Below, piece after piece: positions 62,391 to 64,000 of a stretch of DNA of 64,000 bases. Under the pieces are notes generated by a model. That model did no database searches. It was not told the DNA's origin and was given only the letters and a program-made list of their open reading frames with translations. The translations under genes and the position numbers were made by a program. Source of the stretch: G963665545 sp963665545 (GTDB taxonomy: Bacteria > Pseudomonadota > Gammaproteobacteria > Xanthomonadales > SZUA-36); assembly GCA_963665545.2 (NCBI GenBank), contig CAXXKZ010000007.1, positions 124,001 to 188,000 on the forward strand, read 5' to 3'. Positions within the stretch are counted from its first letter, which is position 1. Each line of letters begins with the position of its first letter.

Positions 62391-64000
62391 CCTGAGAGGC
62401 CGGATGATCGCGTGGGGGAACCCAGCCGACCCGCTACAGGCAAAGCGGGTTGGCGCCGCGGCCGTCATCCCGTTCGTACTCCTGTTGGCCGGTCTGTGGG
62501 TGGTCATCGACCACCGGCCACCCAGTCCCGTTTCGGCTGATGCCGCAGCGACGGAATTCTCTGCGGCGCGGGCCTTTGAGCATCTCAAAGCTTTTGCCGT
62601 AGAGCCCCATTTCGAGGGCCAGGCGGATCATTCCCGAGTCCGTGACTACCTCGTCGGCGAACTCGAAGTGCTCGGCATCGACACCCATGTCCAGGCCGCG
62701 AACATGTGGATTCGTCCGGTCTACCGCAACATCGTCGAGCGCCGCCCCCGGGAGTTTCGCCATCCGACGCTTTACAACGTGATGGGGCGAATCCCTGGTA
62801 CCGACAGTACCGGCGCGTTGCTCTTTGCGTCGCACTACGACTCGACCTCCAAAGCCCCCGGGGCCACCGACGCCGGTTTGCAGACTGCTGCAATCCTTGA
62901 GATGGCGCGCGCGATTGTAGCCGGGCCACCGTTGCGCAACGACGTCATCCTTGCGCTAACCGACGCCGAGGAGTCCGGACTTCGAGGTGCTCGAGCTTTC
63001 GTCGCAGAGCACCCCTGGGCAGACGATGTCGGGATGGTCTTCAACTTCGATGGGGGGGGGCGCGGAACTGCCGGCGTGGCCGAGATCAGCCACGGCAACG
63101 CCGCGATGATCTCCACCTACAGGCGGGTCGTGCCAAAGCCGATGGGCTCGTCCTCCCTGGCTGCGATTTCCGATGCCTATCAAAAGCAAGGGTTGGGCGG
63201 CAGTGACTTCCTGGAATTCCGCGAACTCGGCAAGCCGGGATTCTTTATCGCCAACGCACTCGAGACCGGACCGCGGCACACGCCTGCCGATGGCTTGGAC
63301 GTGGTGTCATTGGGCACAGTGCAACATTATGGTGGAACCATGTTGGCGCTTGCCCGAGAGTACGGTGAGCGTGATCTTGCAACGGTCGGCGGTGACAGTG
63401 ACCTTGTCTGGGTCCAGGCGTTCACGTGGCTAATCGTGGCGTGGCCAGCAGGTGTCGCCTGGGTGCAACTCGCCTTTATACTGGCCGCGTTCGGCCTCCT
63501 GGTGGTGGTGGCCAGGAGTCGGGGACTGGCACGGCTGCGCGGCATGCTGCTCGGCGCGGGCATGGCCGTCCTGTCGGTGTTATTCGCGGCGGTGACCGGC
63601 ACCCTGGGGCTGGGGGCCATCCAGATCATCCGCCCTGACTACAGGCCCTACCTCAATGGGGTCATCCCCACGACCGAACTCCCGGGACTCGGCCTGACAA
63701 ACGACTGGCCGTTGTGGTGGGGCCTGCTGCTGATCACCGCCGCTGTCACCATTGCCGTCCTGGGTCGAGCGCGGCGACGCGCAACTGCGACCGAACTCAC
63801 CATCGGTACCGCGGCCATCCTGGTGTTAATGGCCGGATTCAGCACTTACGGACTTGTCGGCACGAGCTACCTGTTCAACGTGCCGGCGCTGTTTCTGTTG
63901 ACGGCGGCGCTTGTCTGGATCACCGTGTTTGACACAGAAGCCGGGTGGCGGGCGGTCGCAGTGTTGACCGCTGGCGCCGTCCCGACCGTCCTGCTCCTGA
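62380..64000 (+). CDS. M28-family metallopeptidase with C-terminal membrane domain, 3' end missing
   Basis: Membrane-bound zinc aminopeptidase that runs off the right edge; 540 codons are visible. An N-terminal membrane span (AAAVIPFVLLLAGLWVVI) precedes the M28 domain with metal ligands in ASHYDSTSKAPGATDAG, catalytic Glu and ligand Glu in TDAEESGLRG, and FNFDGGGRGTAG. C-terminal hydrophobic spans follow from AFTWLIVAWPAGVAWVQLAF. A run of nine G residues at 63052-63060 is in frame. ATG 62380 is the likely start. Confidence 0.85.
   Translation, partial: MTADLRGRMIAWGNPADPLQAKRVGAAAVIPFVLLLAGLWVVIDHRPPSPVSADAAATEFSAARAFEHLKAFAVEPHFEGQADHSRVRDYLVGELEVLGIDTHVQAANMWIRPVYRNIVERRPREFRHPTLYNVMGRIPGTDSTGALLFASHYDSTSKAPGATDAGLQTAAILEMARAIVAGPPLRNDVILALTDAEESGLRGARAFVAEHPWADDVGMVFNFDGGGRGTAGVAEISHGNAAMISTYRRVVPKPMGSSSLAAISDAYQKQGLGGSDFLEFRELGKPGFFIANALETGPRHTPADGLDVVSLGTVQHYGGTMLALAREYGERDLATVGGDSDLVWVQAFTWLIVAWPAGVAWVQLAFILAAFGLLVVVARSRGLARLRGMLLGAGMAVLSVLFAAVTGTLGLGAIQIIRPDYRPYLNGVIPTTELPGLGLTNDWPLWWGLLLITAAVTIAVLGRARRRATATELTIGTAAILVLMAGFSTYGLVGTSYLFNVPALFLLTAALVWITVFDTEAGWRAVAVLTAGAVPTVLLL

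Noticed and set aside
1..64000. tRNA or rRNA genes
   Set aside because: No cloverleaf-like or rRNA-like sequence was recognised on reading; a tRNA-scan run would be decisive.

Overview
The window is bacterial, GC-rich and densely coded, and most likely comes from an environmental or marine gammaproteobacterium. The pointers are a TamA/TamB outer-membrane assembly pair, a TonB-dependent receptor with a GammaProteobacteria-style TonB box, a CarD-type regulator, a membrane urate oxidase (PuuD), acetylpolyamine amidohydrolase, PhyH oxygenases and an IS481-type insertion sequence. The exact order cannot be fixed from this sequence. No tRNA, rRNA or CRISPR array was seen.

Layout. 1-7.3 kb: tail of an ABC-2 permease, an enoyl-CoA hydratase/isomerase-family enzyme, an aromatic/aspartate aminotransferase, an Lrp/AsnC regulator divergent from 4-hydroxyphenylpyruvate dioxygenase (tyrosine catabolism), a TonB receptor and a TusA-like protein. 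7.3-22 kb: a near-complete purine-to-glyoxylate island. Adenine deaminase makes hypoxanthine, XdhAB with its maturation factor XdhC makes urate, PuuD oxidises urate, HiuH and UraD yield allantoin, PuuE, Alc and AllA degrade it to glyoxylate and urea. A VOC protein, two hydrolases and a methyltransferase are interleaved. 22-32 kb: CarD, a candidate 34-residue gene, moaC (molybdenum cofactor, which Xdh needs), exported SDR, GST, XRE regulator, an amino-acid permease and several membrane or secreted proteins of unknown role.

32-42 kb is a protease island: a TPR-CHAT protease gene, a caspase (C14)-DUF4384-subtilase fusion, a lipoprotein, a ComEC-like metallo-beta-lactamase-fold hydrolase and a second, intact subtilase. 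It resembles the protease sets of bacterial conflict or programmed-death systems, but much of it is broken. The CHAT gene has exactly two in-frame TGA codons, one of them at the catalytic cysteine position, and the caspase-linked subtilase has lost its serine segment. 42-46 kb holds gene remnants, an MFS transporter and an interrupted AraC regulator.

46-64 kb: exported isochorismatase-like hydrolase with a clear terminator, acetylpolyamine amidohydrolase, a redoxin, asparagine-synthetase-like AsnB, a PP-loop-like enzyme and an ATP-grasp gene cut by an IS481 element. The other side of that element is the 3' end of tamA followed by tamB, so two unrelated truncated genes flank it. Two PhyH oxygenases, an NTF2-like protein and an acyl-CoA ligase form a small catabolic or biosynthetic cluster. 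An M28 metallopeptidase runs off the right edge.

A striking property of the window is how many otherwise well-conserved genes carry one single-base frameshift or one nonsense codon, two of the frameshifts in homopolymers (T7, G8). Assembly error and true gene decay are both possible and cannot be separated without reads.
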